Positions 34,765 to 42,858 of a stretch of 64,000 nucleotides of DNA are shown one piece after another. Source of the DNA: Chitinophaga sp. MM2321 (GTDB taxonomy: Bacteria; Bacteroidota; Bacteroidia; Chitinophagales; Chitinophagaceae); the NCBI RefSeq assembly GCF_964033635.1, contig NZ_OZ035533.1, forward strand, positions 5,270,001 to 5,334,000, given 5' to 3'. The position numbers and the translations under genes are program-made. Under the pieces are notes generated by a model that searched no databases, was not told the origin of the DNA, and saw nothing but the letters and a program-made list of their open reading frames with translations. Position 1 is the stretch's first letter. Each line of letters opens with the position of its first letter.

Positions 34765-35772
34765 ATGAATAAAATCATGGCAACTAAAGATATTCCTGTT
34801 GGTGTAGCCGGTCTTGGTTTAATGGGTTGCAGTATTACAGCCTGTTTACTGATGGCGGGCCATCCTGTGATAGCTGTAGCGCCCATTCCGGATGACATGA
34901 AACATGCACACAAACGGGTTTTGTCCCATTTACAAAGGGCTTACCAGGAAGGGCTCACTACAAAGCAACCGGAATACCTGCTGGAATCGCTGGTAATTAC
35001 AGAAGACTTTGGTGCATTGAAACCTTGCAGACTGGTGATTGAAAGCACCATCGAGAACCTGGAGATCAAGAAAACAGTTTATGGAAAAATTGAGTCTGTT
35101 ATTGATACTACCTGTTTGCTGGTAAGTAATACATCTGCTATTCCTATCAGCATATTGCAAAAACTCACTACCCATCCTGAACGCTTTTTCGGACTACACT
35201 GGGCCGAACCATCGCATACTACCCGCTTCCTGGAAGTGATCTGCGGAGATCTCAGCAGTATTGAACTGGGTGAATATTTATATCAGCTATCGCATCAGTG
35301 GGGCAAAGAACCAATACTGGTACGTAAAGATATCCGGGGGTTTATCACCAACCGGTTAATGTACGCCATGTACCGCGAAGCATTCCACCTTGTTGAGAAT
35401 GGCTACGCTACCATAGAAGATGTAGACAGATCCTGCCGTAATAATGCGGGCTATTTTATGACGCTGGTCGGCATTTTCCGCTGGATGGACCTGACAGGTG
35501 TAGCCGCTTATCACAATGTAATGAAAGACCTGTTCCCCGACCTCGATAACTCCACTACGGTTCCAAAACTTATCGATGACATCGTTAAGGAAGGCGGCAG
35601 AGGTATTGCCAATGCAAAAGGCTTTTATAAATACACCCCGGAAGAAGCAAAAATGTGGGAAGAAACTTTCGCAGACTTTAGTTACAAAATCAGGGAGCTT
35701 GCATTACAATACCCCGCAAATGTAGTAGAGCTGAAAATGGAAGCAGCCAGGAAAGAGCAGGAAGAGAAATAA
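34765..35772 (+). CDS. 3-hydroxyacyl-CoA dehydrogenase family protein
   Basis: The 335-residue protein has an NAD-binding Rossmann domain (VGVAGLGLMGCSITACLL, glycine motif at about 12-18) and a C-terminal 3-hydroxyacyl-CoA dehydrogenase domain. The conserved LFGLHWAEPSHTTRFLEVI-type stretch carries the catalytic His (FGLHW), and RGFITNRLMYAMYREA is also typical. The family oxidises 3-hydroxyacyl-CoA to 3-ketoacyl-CoA in beta-oxidation, or 3-hydroxybutyryl-CoA. The glycine-rich motif reads GLGLMG rather than GAGxMG, a change common in this subgroup. The ATG at 34765 is used; another at codon 5 is possible. It is a single-gene unit ended by a long stem-loop. Confidence 0.85.
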   Translation: MNKIMATKDIPVGVAGLGLMGCSITACLLMAGHPVIAVAPIPDDMKHAHKRVLSHLQRAYQEGLTTKQPEYLLESLVITEDFGALKPCRLVIESTIENLEIKKTVYGKIESVIDTTCLLVSNTSAIPISILQKLTTHPERFFGLHWAEPSHTTRFLEVICGDLSSIELGEYLYQLSHQWGKEPILVRKDIRGFITNRLMYAMYREAFHLVENGYATIEDVDRSCRNNAGYFMTLVGIFRWMDLTGVAAYHNVMKDLFPDLDNSTTVPKLIDDIVKEGGRGIANAKGFYKYTPEEAKMWEETFADFSYKIRELALQYPANVVELKMEAARKEQEEK

Positions 35773-35817
35773 TTATTTATCTGCCAACGGCAAATATTTC
35801 TTATTACGATATACTTT

Positions 35818-35856
35818 CAGAAAAGCATGTTATTTTGAAAATAACATGCTTTTCTG
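35818..35856 (+). terminator. Near-perfect 39-bp palindrome / terminator
   Basis: Two 19-bp perfect arms (35818-35836 and 35838-35856) flank one base, then TTTCTTTACT on the plus strand. It most likely terminates the dehydrogenase transcript, and its right arm lies 27 bp before the Crp start codon. Confidence 0.75.
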
Positions 35857-35882
35857 TTTCTTTACTGCAATACCGGTTCATC

Positions 35883-36467
35883 ATGCAACCCGATTTTTTC
35901 CATATCAAACAAGCCCTCGATAAATTTCTGCCGCTACCAGCAACAGAGTGGAATGACTTTTCCCAAAAACTCATCTCCAAAAAATATAACAAAGGTGATT
36001 ACCTGATCAGGGAAGGCCAGGTAGAGAACTACATTTATTTTCTGCACAAAGGCGCTACCCGCAACTACTTCAACAAAGAAGGTAAAGAATTCACGGTAGA
36101 TTTTCATTTTCAGGGCGAGTTTGTAACGGCCTACTATTCGCTTATTACCAGGGAACCCAGCTCCATTTTTATCGAACTACTGGAAGACGCGGAAGTAGTT
36201 GCCATACCACTGAAATTCCTGAACGAATTTTACGCCAGATATCATAACGGTGAAAAAATCGGAAGACTCATGGCAGAGTATCAATATGTAAAACGACTAC
36301 AGAAAGAAATGGATCTGCTATCCAAAACAGCCGAAGAAAGATATACCCAACTAATGGAAAAAAACCCTGAATTGATCCGTAACATTTCTGTAAAACATTT
36401 GTCTTCTTACCTGGGCATTCAGCCCGAAAGCCTCAGCCGCATCAGGAAGTTGCATACACGAAGCTAA
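35883..36467 (+). CDS. Crp/Fnr-family transcription regulator
   Basis: The 194-residue protein has a cyclic-nucleotide-binding-like beta-roll (about 25-120, GDYLIREGQVENYIYFLHKG, VAIPLKFLNEF) and a C-terminal winged helix (about 140-190, IRNISVKHLSSYLGIQPESLSRIRK). The ligand pocket lacks the clear arginine of true cAMP binders, so it belongs to the broad Crp group often sensing redox state or other signals. The ATG at 35883 is chosen over one 48 bases upstream that falls in the terminator. The DoxX and DUF4188-like genes follow in the same direction and are the likely targets. Confidence 0.85.
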   Translation: MQPDFFHIKQALDKFLPLPATEWNDFSQKLISKKYNKGDYLIREGQVENYIYFLHKGATRNYFNKEGKEFTVDFHFQGEFVTAYYSLITREPSSIFIELLEDAEVVAIPLKFLNEFYARYHNGEKIGRLMAEYQYVKRLQKEMDLLSKTAEERYTQLMEKNPELIRNISVKHLSSYLGIQPESLSRIRKLHTRS

Positions 36468-36529
36468 CATACATCATTTTCTATCCAGCGTGCATTATCG
36501 ACTTTTGTGTGTATAAAAGCCGAACGATT

Positions 36530-36988
36530 ATGAAACCACTCCTCTTATTGATAGTTGTTTTTGCCGCCACCAGTGCTATTTCAAAATTTGTCACAAGCAA
36601 CTGGAGCCTGCCACTGTCCGCCAACCTGGCGATGTGCCCGATGCTGTGCTTTACAGCGTTAGGACACTTCATGTTTCCCAAAGGCATGGCCATGATGATT
36701 CCACCGTTTATCCCCTATAAAACAGCCTTGGTATACATCACCGGTATTGCGGAAGTTCTCCTGGGGCTGGCGTTGCTTTTCCCCGCTTTGAGGCCATACA
36801 CAGGATATGTGCTGATTGTATTCTTTATTCTAATTCTGCCGGCAAACATCTACGCTGCTATTAAACACATCGACCTTGAAAAAGGGACCTACGGCGGCCC
36901 CGGGCCCAACTATTTATGGTTCAGAATTCCGATGCAGCTATTTCTCATCGCGTGGGTTTATTACTTCTCCATCAGCTCATCTATTTAA
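36530..36988 (+). CDS. DoxX-like small membrane protein
   Basis: The 152-residue protein has four hydrophobic segments (about 5-20, 33-48, 60-90, 98-120 and a last one near the C-terminus), with GHFMFPKGMAMMIPPFIPYK and the AAIKHIDLE motif found in DoxX-like proteins. Family members sit in the inner membrane and several work with redox or antibiotic-resistance partners; the exact role is unknown. The ATG at 36530 is preferred to an upstream ATG at 36509 because the hydrophobic start begins there. It follows the Crp gene by 62 bp. Confidence 0.75.
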   Translation: MKPLLLLIVVFAATSAISKFVTSNWSLPLSANLAMCPMLCFTALGHFMFPKGMAMMIPPFIPYKTALVYITGIAEVLLGLALLFPALRPYTGYVLIVFFILILPANIYAAIKHIDLEKGTYGGPGPNYLWFRIPMQLFLIAWVYYFSISSSI

Positions 36989-36999
36989 ATTTAAACATC

Positions 37000-37389
37000 A
37001 TGCCATCCGGACATCATTTTTATGAAGTGGATATTACCAACCACGAATCCATAGTTTTTATCAACAGTATTCAGGTCAAAAATTTAAAAGGATTTCTCTG
37101 GCTATGGTTAAATCTGCCAGGGATCATCAAATCAGTGAAACGGCATAGCGGCGCATATGAATGTATTCCCGCCCTGGTAAGCCCCTTACAGATTGTTATG
37201 GTCAGCTATTGGTATAACTACCGTGAATTAGGCGATTATTACAAAGGTAATATCCACCAGCAATTCATCGGGTTTGTAACAAGGAATCCCACAGCATTGG
37301 GCATGTACTTTGAAAGTTTTGCCGGCAATAAATCGGGGAAGTATATTAATGGAGTTTTTGGATTGGGGAAGAATTTCAGGCGAAGATGA
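37000..37389 (+). CDS. DUF4188-like protein (monooxygenase-type fold)
   Basis: The 129-residue protein has the DUF4188 pattern: an N-terminal FINSIQVKNLKGFLWLWLNLPG, VSYWYNYRELGDYYKGN, and the C-terminal GKYINGVFGLGKNF motif where family members have a GxYExIYGxMP-like phrase. DUF4188 proteins are predicted to have an alpha-beta barrel like antibiotic monooxygenases. No cofactor residues are visible. The ATG at 37000 is chosen because the 84-base upstream extension overlaps the DoxX gene. It lies 11 bp past the DoxX stop, so Crp-DoxX-DUF4188 is a likely operon. Confidence 0.65.
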   Translation: MPSGHHFYEVDITNHESIVFINSIQVKNLKGFLWLWLNLPGIIKSVKRHSGAYECIPALVSPLQIVMVSYWYNYRELGDYYKGNIHQQFIGFVTRNPTALGMYFESFAGNKSGKYINGVFGLGKNFRRR

Positions 37390-37434
37390 TCATCAGCTTC
37401 TGTAAAAACACTAAGGTATGTGTACTCATCGATT

Positions 37435-39318
37435 TCATATTTCATTTCCTCCAGTGATACTTATATTCAATCTATCTTTTAGATAATTTTCCAGTTCCTT
37501 ATCTTCGCAATAAATATAACAACCTTTCATGCCTCTTGTCATCAGTGTTCTGTAAGTATTCTTAATAATAGTTCTGACTAATTTTTTTGCTTTCTCCGGA
37601 TGCTCTTTCAGCATTTTCTTGTATCCAGAGATAGATTTATCGTCTTTGGACCTTTTCGAAGGGTCTACCAATACCTGCCCCTCACGGGCTATCAGGTCTT
37701 TCCCTATAATGACTCCAATATAATCAACATCCAGGCCCTGACAGGTATGGATGCAGCCAACCTGATCAATTGATCTTGGATCAATAATCCAGGCAGATTC
37801 ATACGCCATGAAATTCCATTTCATCCTGAAGTTATGCTCAGGAATAATAATATCGTATTCACTTGATTTTCGTTTACTATTCCAATCCCAGCAATATCCC
37901 GCTACAAGCCGGGCTTTGTTATTGATTTTATTCTTTTCGGCGATTATATTATATAATGCTGCCGGACTATCCACTATTTTAAAATCATATGCGAATCTAA
38001 TAGAATCAAAAGATTCATTGGCAGTATTCCGGATTTGCAAAACATCATCCAACCATGCAAGGTAACCGTCGGAGCCGTTGCAACGGAACTGTGAGGATAA
38101 AGTAAGCCGGTGAACTTTTGCATCGGCAGCAATAGCAAATTCTTCTATTATTTGAATATCTGCATAATCGTCAAAATGTACCCTCTGATCTTCATCGATA
38201 AAAAATATAGAGCAAGTTGCAGTATTGATAATTTCCTTTACCTGGTTATCACCCTGCCGGAGAAAACCGGTTTTTTCTGTGAGGCGGTGGGCTTCATCTA
38301 CAATCAGTGTAGATATTGCGTTTTGAGGTGCTTGCATAAATGTACCTGACCCAACAAATAAGTTTCTAAGTTCCGTCATCCTTTTAACATCCCTTAGTTT
38401 ATCAAAATACACACTACGTGGAGCCAGGGTTTTCGTAACATACTGCGTCATCAAGCCTCTATGATTTAATTCAACCAATAAATTGATGGCCACTACAGAT
38501 TTACCTGTACCTGGTCCTCCTTCAACAATCAGCACATTCTTATTTTTCTCATTGGAGTGCTGTGCCAGATGAAGGGCAGTTTCATAGGTTACCTTTTGGT
38601 CATCGATCATGATGAATTCCTTATTCCCTTTAATCAGTGATTTAAGGCTGTCAGCCAGGCTTTTGCTAGGTCTTATTTTTCCATTGTCTATTTTGGCTAT
38701 GATATTCGTTTTATCACCATACTTCATAAATTTCTTTATGAATTCCCGTAGTTTAATGGCATCCTTTTTCAGGAATACGGGTGCTTTCTCAATATAGTAG
38801 CTATAGAACTCGTTGGTTATTACGTCATCCTGCTCATAATTATGCAGATAGGCACAAGGCTGAACAACAATTGATTCCTCCTCAATAGTGGCGTTAAAGG
38901 ACTGGAGCAAAGCTGCATATGACCATGCCTGATAGGAAGGATGGCTGGTAGGTACTCGGTTACCTTTGAATTGGGTTTCAACAATCCCATCCTTTTCTGT
39001 TAAGTGGGCTTCTGACCATTGTTTAAGCTCAACAATAACTACATTTTCTTTATCTCCATCAGAGCCAGTAATGATAAAATCTGCCCTTTTGGAGGTTTGT
39101 GGGAGATGATATTCTATAGAAATGCCACAATCGTTTGGTATATCGTGATCATTGAGAACCATTCCCATATAGACCAATGAATTTTTATAAGATTTTAATT
39201 CGTTTGGTGCTACAGACTTTCCTGTTTTAAGTTTTATTTGCCGGGCAATGATATTTTCGATATCATTTGTCAATAGATCATTGCCAAATCCCTGCTTGTC
39301 TTCCTGATATACGATCAT
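37435..39318 (-). CDS. PD-(D/E)XK nuclease-DUF2075 helicase fusion
   Basis: The 627-residue protein has an N-terminal PD-(D/E)XK-type nuclease region (Asp80, then VIVELKQW with Glu97 and Lys99). A DUF2075 superfamily-1-type helicase core follows, with Walker A GGPGTGKS (267-274), Walker B IVDEAHR (DEAH at 341-344), LSSQFRCNG and VGCIHTCQGLDVDYIG motifs. DUF2075 helicases are related to the Schlafen ATPase/helicase group and are repeatedly found in phage-defence loci. The gene is visibly richer in A+T than its neighbours, which suggests transfer. A MazG-like gene lies 30 bp upstream and is likely cotranscribed. The target nucleic acid is unknown. Confidence 0.85.
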   Translation of the reverse strand: MIVYQEDKQGFGNDLLTNDIENIIARQIKLKTGKSVAPNELKSYKNSLVYMGMVLNDHDIPNDCGISIEYHLPQTSKRADFIITGSDGDKENVVIVELKQWSEAHLTEKDGIVETQFKGNRVPTSHPSYQAWSYAALLQSFNATIEEESIVVQPCAYLHNYEQDDVITNEFYSYYIEKAPVFLKKDAIKLREFIKKFMKYGDKTNIIAKIDNGKIRPSKSLADSLKSLIKGNKEFIMIDDQKVTYETALHLAQHSNEKNKNVLIVEGGPGTGKSVVAINLLVELNHRGLMTQYVTKTLAPRSVYFDKLRDVKRMTELRNLFVGSGTFMQAPQNAISTLIVDEAHRLTEKTGFLRQGDNQVKEIINTATCSIFFIDEDQRVHFDDYADIQIIEEFAIAADAKVHRLTLSSQFRCNGSDGYLAWLDDVLQIRNTANESFDSIRFAYDFKIVDSPAALYNIIAEKNKINNKARLVAGYCWDWNSKRKSSEYDIIIPEHNFRMKWNFMAYESAWIIDPRSIDQVGCIHTCQGLDVDYIGVIIGKDLIAREGQVLVDPSKRSKDDKSISGYKKMLKEHPEKAKKLVRTIIKNTYRTLMTRGMKGCYIYCEDKELENYLKDRLNISITGGNEI

Positions 39319-39348
39319 CTTAGGATAGGAGGTAAGGTGAGAAATAGG

Positions 39349-39687
39349 TTACAGTTCGTTGTATTTCTTTGAGGTTCCCTTTGATTTATCTATCGGGTAT
39401 TTTTCTGCATTTTTTTTAATCTTGTCAAGTACAATCTCTTTTACATTCAGATTATGCTTATTGGCCAACAGAAAACAAAAAGAAAAAACATCAGCTAATT
39501 CTTCTTTCAACCTTTCTTTATTGACTTGTTCGGCGTCAGGCATATTTTTCCATAGAAAGAGTTCATTCAGCTCAGCTGCTTCAATTGAAATGGCTGCAGC
39601 AAGATTTTTTGAATCATGGAATTGTTCCCAATGGCGGTCATCCCTGAATTTGACCAGTTCTTGTACTATAATATCGCAATCAGACAT
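39349..39687 (-). CDS. MazG-like nucleotide pyrophosphohydrolase
   Basis: The 112-residue protein is all-helical with the MazG/dCTPase metal motif: EAAE (Glu36, Glu39) and KEELADV (Glu62, Glu63, Asp66). Similar small enzymes (RS21-C6/iMazG type) hydrolyse (deoxy)nucleotide triphosphates to monophosphate and pyrophosphate, often to remove non-canonical nucleotides. It is the first gene of the two-gene module with the nuclease-helicase. Depleting or sanitising nucleotides fits a defence role, but this is inference. Length is normal for the single-domain family. Confidence 0.85.
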   Translation of the reverse strand: MSDCDIIVQELVKFRDDRHWEQFHDSKNLAAAISIEAAELNELFLWKNMPDAEQVNKERLKEELADVFSFCFLLANKHNLNVKEIVLDKIKKNAEKYPIDKSKGTSKKYNEL

Positions 39688-39820
39688 ACTGCATGTAATT
39701 TGGCTTGATTATCTTAATAATCATAAGTGTATAATATAAGGTTTTTTATCAAAATGTCAATGATAGACAAATATAGAAATTACAGGTTAATCATCTATTG
39801 TGATAAAAAATCTGAATAAT

Positions 39821-39857
39821 AGAATAGCCGTCTCCTTTATCCGGAAACGGCTATTCT
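39821..39857 (-). terminator. Terminator of the polysaccharide-utilization operon
   Basis: AGAATAGCCGT (39821-39831) and ACGGCTATTCT (39847-39857) form a perfect 11-bp stem. On the minus strand the sequence after it (ATTATTCAGATTTTTTATC) includes a T-run. It marks the end of the utilization locus. Confidence 0.75.
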
Positions 39858-39878
39858 GTTATTAAAACATCTATCCTA

Positions 39879-42818
39879 CTACAGTGCTGCTACCTTAAAA
39901 AGCCTTGTCTGACCGGCTTTAAAAGGGCAGGCTATATTGGTACCACTACCTTCCCAGTTGTCAAAAAGATCCTGCACTTTCACCTTACCCGGCCAGGTGA
40001 TCGTTATTGTACTATCCTGCTCAGCGGTGGAGGTGATGGCAACAAGTTCTTTGCTGGCATGTACAAAGCTGTTTACCGGCCCATAGCAATGAACACCCGC
40101 CTCCTGTAACCATTTCCGCAGGAATGGCACATCAAGGTAAGGAGGAACACCACACCAGATCAGTTTGCCTCCATTGGCTAATGCCCGCTCTGCTCCGGCA
40201 GTTTTACCATCTTTATATTTTAGCCAGCCTTCTCCGTTAACATAGCCCCGTGGACGGATCACCTCCGCTGGCGCCCCTGCGGCAACGGGGAAACTACAAA
40301 GCATTTCGCCATTGGGCAGGAATGCCTCTGCTGATCCTGCTACATCTTCTATCTTCACAGGTAAACCGGTTAACTGCGCGGTGGCCGATGTATTCCACTT
40401 CCCGGTAACGGGATCTATAAGACCTGTGGCGCCTATCAGGATGATGGTTCTGTTACCTTTGCTGATCAGTGTTTTAAGTTTTGCGATGTCTTCCTTTTTT
40501 GCAGCGGGAGAGAAAGCAACCACCACCACCTTAATCCGATCAGGTAATTTATTGGCATCGGAAAGCAGCCACACGCCTAAAGGAGCCCCGGTTCTGGCCA
40601 GGGCGCTCATCATGAAATGGTGACTATACAGCGGGTATTTACTTGTTGCCGTAAATGAGCCGAAACTATTATCATCTACCATAAAGGCCACCTGTTCTGT
40701 CGGTGTTCTATCGAATCCGGTGTTGCCCGCGTGAAGCCGTATCTGCCTGGCAAATTCTTCCTGCAATGCTTTGTCATAATGCCAGGTAGGATAAAGCGAG
40801 AACCACTGTCTTGAAGCACCATGTACTGCATCATTGGCCAGCACCCTTCTGTGCATGGATATTGCCGCTCCACGGGGGTCGTTATGATCGTATTCCGTAT
40901 ACCAGGAATCATTGTGCAACCAGCTGAAAAGATCATCTTCGTTGTTGTATAATTTACCCGCCGCCTGAATGCTTGCAGTAGCGGAAGTATAGGTGTCATA
41001 ACCGTTACCGGTCAGTTTTCTGAAGGTATGCAGCGGGATACCGGTAATGTAATCAATATCAGGGTTATCAAGGATCTCGCGCAAGGCGAAATTACCGGAG
41101 GTACTTTGTCTTGCTTCACCCGCACACTGGATGACGTAGCCATACAAAATGCCCACCAGGCTTCTCTGCTGCGTTTCTTCTTTAATAACGTGCGAAAAAT
41201 AATTGATCGTTTCAGCGGTCAATAGGGAGTAGTAGCTGTCGTATGCGGCAGCCCATCTGCCTTCTTCGGTATCGGGGAAAACATCGCGACCTCCCTGTGC
41301 ACGGATGGCAGGATCTGGTATTCGTGTAAACCCATAGCCATTTTTCCGGCACCACTGTGCGAATGCATTTTCGTTCACATTACTGTAATCTGCAAACTGG
41401 TTATCGTTACATGCCCAGGCAAACCATTCTTCTGTTACTTCACCCGATGGAAAAAAGCTCACAACACGTTCCGCCCAGGGTTGCCGTTTAACGTAGCGGA
41501 TCAGCTCCCGCAGTACCTCTGCCTGCTGCTGACGCCATGCGGTACTGGCTAGTGATGGTCCGATAGTACCTGTTTCTTCCCAAACAATATCCCCATTCTT
41601 CGTGCGCACTGTTGCCCTGGCATCGGGATGCTCATCAAACCAGAAAGGAGGAAGACAAAGCGAAACACGCAATACGATATTTGCATCAGGATTGGCACTC
41701 AGGGCCATGCAAACGCGTTGTTCCAATTCTCCAAAATCATAATCGTTTCCACCATACCAGGTGGGCGAAGCTACCTGGTGTATATGCCTGCCGGCAGCAA
41801 CCGGTATATAGAACAGATTTGCGCCGGAACGGCCAAACTCGTTCACAGAGCCGGGTACAAAGTTATAGGTCGCGTAGCCGCTCCAGTTGTACGGAGTCCC
41901 GTTCTTAAAAAAAGTAGGACGGCCATTGTAATTACGACGTTCCATTTTAGGTAGTGCGGTAGCTTTACTTCCTGTTATTTTTATGGCGGCTTCTTTTCCT
42001 TCAACCCTGTAACCATTGGCTACAAGTCCTACCGTTACATCGCCGGAAGCCAGGTACCACGGCATCTTACGTACCACTTCACCGTTACCATTATTTTCAA
42101 GCGCGGTCTTTTCTTCGGCTGTAAGTCTTATACGCCAGATCACCCACCTGCTATGCCGTACTTCAATATCTAATGGACCTGCTCCTGTGCTGCCCTCTGT
42201 TTTTATATGGAAGCGTATTTCTTTTCCGGCTTCTGCATGCGGAGGGGAAGTGATCGAAAGCGTTTTTAATCCGGCTGCATAAGGATAATAAATTTGTAGT
42301 TCCCTGCAATAAAGATCATATGTTTTATCATCACTGATATCAGCAGCCTGTAACCACAATTCCGTTGACAACATCGTGATCTGCTTTTCTTCCCCACTCC
42401 GGAGTACTTCCCTGGAAGTGCCTGCCGCCAGTGTAATATCCGTTTTGCCACCATTAAAAACGATCAGCGTATACTTCTCGGGTTTAACACGGGTTTCATA
42501 TTTAAACCGGAGTGTAGCACCTGCTGTACTCCCTGCTTTCCTGTTGAACTGCCAGTTTACCCATTTATGCTTTCCTCTTTTCACCTCCCGCAACTCATTA
42601 AGATGAAAGGCATTGTTCCTTGTGATCACATCATTGTCAATAAAGACAGTAGACAGGCTGGTAAAGCCGGCCGGTTTGTATACCCTTGGCATGGAGTAAC
42701 TGTCATAGGGATCGTCTGTCCTGTCTGTTGCATGCGCCGGGAGTATATATAGTGTAGCCATCATCAGGGCTACCGTCCATAACGATCTGAAGGAAAAGGT
42801 TATCATATCTGTTTTCAT
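39879..42818 (-). CDS. GH42-like (GH-A clan) glycoside hydrolase
   Basis: The 979-residue protein has a signal peptide (from MKTDMITFSFRSLWTVALMM, about 30 residues) and N-terminal beta domains. A large GH-A TIM barrel follows with GEVTEEWF (acid/base candidate Glu460), and downstream a beta-galactosidase trimerization-like region (DDNSFGSFTATSKYPLYSHH and later LLSDANKLPDRIKVVVVAF). This layout is GH42-like; the nucleophile may be the Glu in NNEDDLFSW, not certain. I take the ATG at 42816-42818 rather than a GTG three codons earlier. It follows the six-hairpin glycosidase by 40 bp and is the last gene of the operon. Substrate unknown. Confidence 0.75.
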   Translation of the reverse strand: MKTDMITFSFRSLWTVALMMATLYILPAHATDRTDDPYDSYSMPRVYKPAGFTSLSTVFIDNDVITRNNAFHLNELREVKRGKHKWVNWQFNRKAGSTAGATLRFKYETRVKPEKYTLIVFNGGKTDITLAAGTSREVLRSGEEKQITMLSTELWLQAADISDDKTYDLYCRELQIYYPYAAGLKTLSITSPPHAEAGKEIRFHIKTEGSTGAGPLDIEVRHSRWVIWRIRLTAEEKTALENNGNGEVVRKMPWYLASGDVTVGLVANGYRVEGKEAAIKITGSKATALPKMERRNYNGRPTFFKNGTPYNWSGYATYNFVPGSVNEFGRSGANLFYIPVAAGRHIHQVASPTWYGGNDYDFGELEQRVCMALSANPDANIVLRVSLCLPPFWFDEHPDARATVRTKNGDIVWEETGTIGPSLASTAWRQQQAEVLRELIRYVKRQPWAERVVSFFPSGEVTEEWFAWACNDNQFADYSNVNENAFAQWCRKNGYGFTRIPDPAIRAQGGRDVFPDTEEGRWAAAYDSYYSLLTAETINYFSHVIKEETQQRSLVGILYGYVIQCAGEARQSTSGNFALREILDNPDIDYITGIPLHTFRKLTGNGYDTYTSATASIQAAGKLYNNEDDLFSWLHNDSWYTEYDHNDPRGAAISMHRRVLANDAVHGASRQWFSLYPTWHYDKALQEEFARQIRLHAGNTGFDRTPTEQVAFMVDDNSFGSFTATSKYPLYSHHFMMSALARTGAPLGVWLLSDANKLPDRIKVVVVAFSPAAKKEDIAKLKTLISKGNRTIILIGATGLIDPVTGKWNTSATAQLTGLPVKIEDVAGSAEAFLPNGEMLCSFPVAAGAPAEVIRPRGYVNGEGWLKYKDGKTAGAERALANGGKLIWCGVPPYLDVPFLRKWLQEAGVHCYGPVNSFVHASKELVAITSTAEQDSTITITWPGKVKVQDLFDNWEGSGTNIACPFKAGQTRLFKVAAL

Positions 42819-42858
42819 ATTAATCACGGTTTCCGTTTGTTTAAAATCAGACAGCGCA

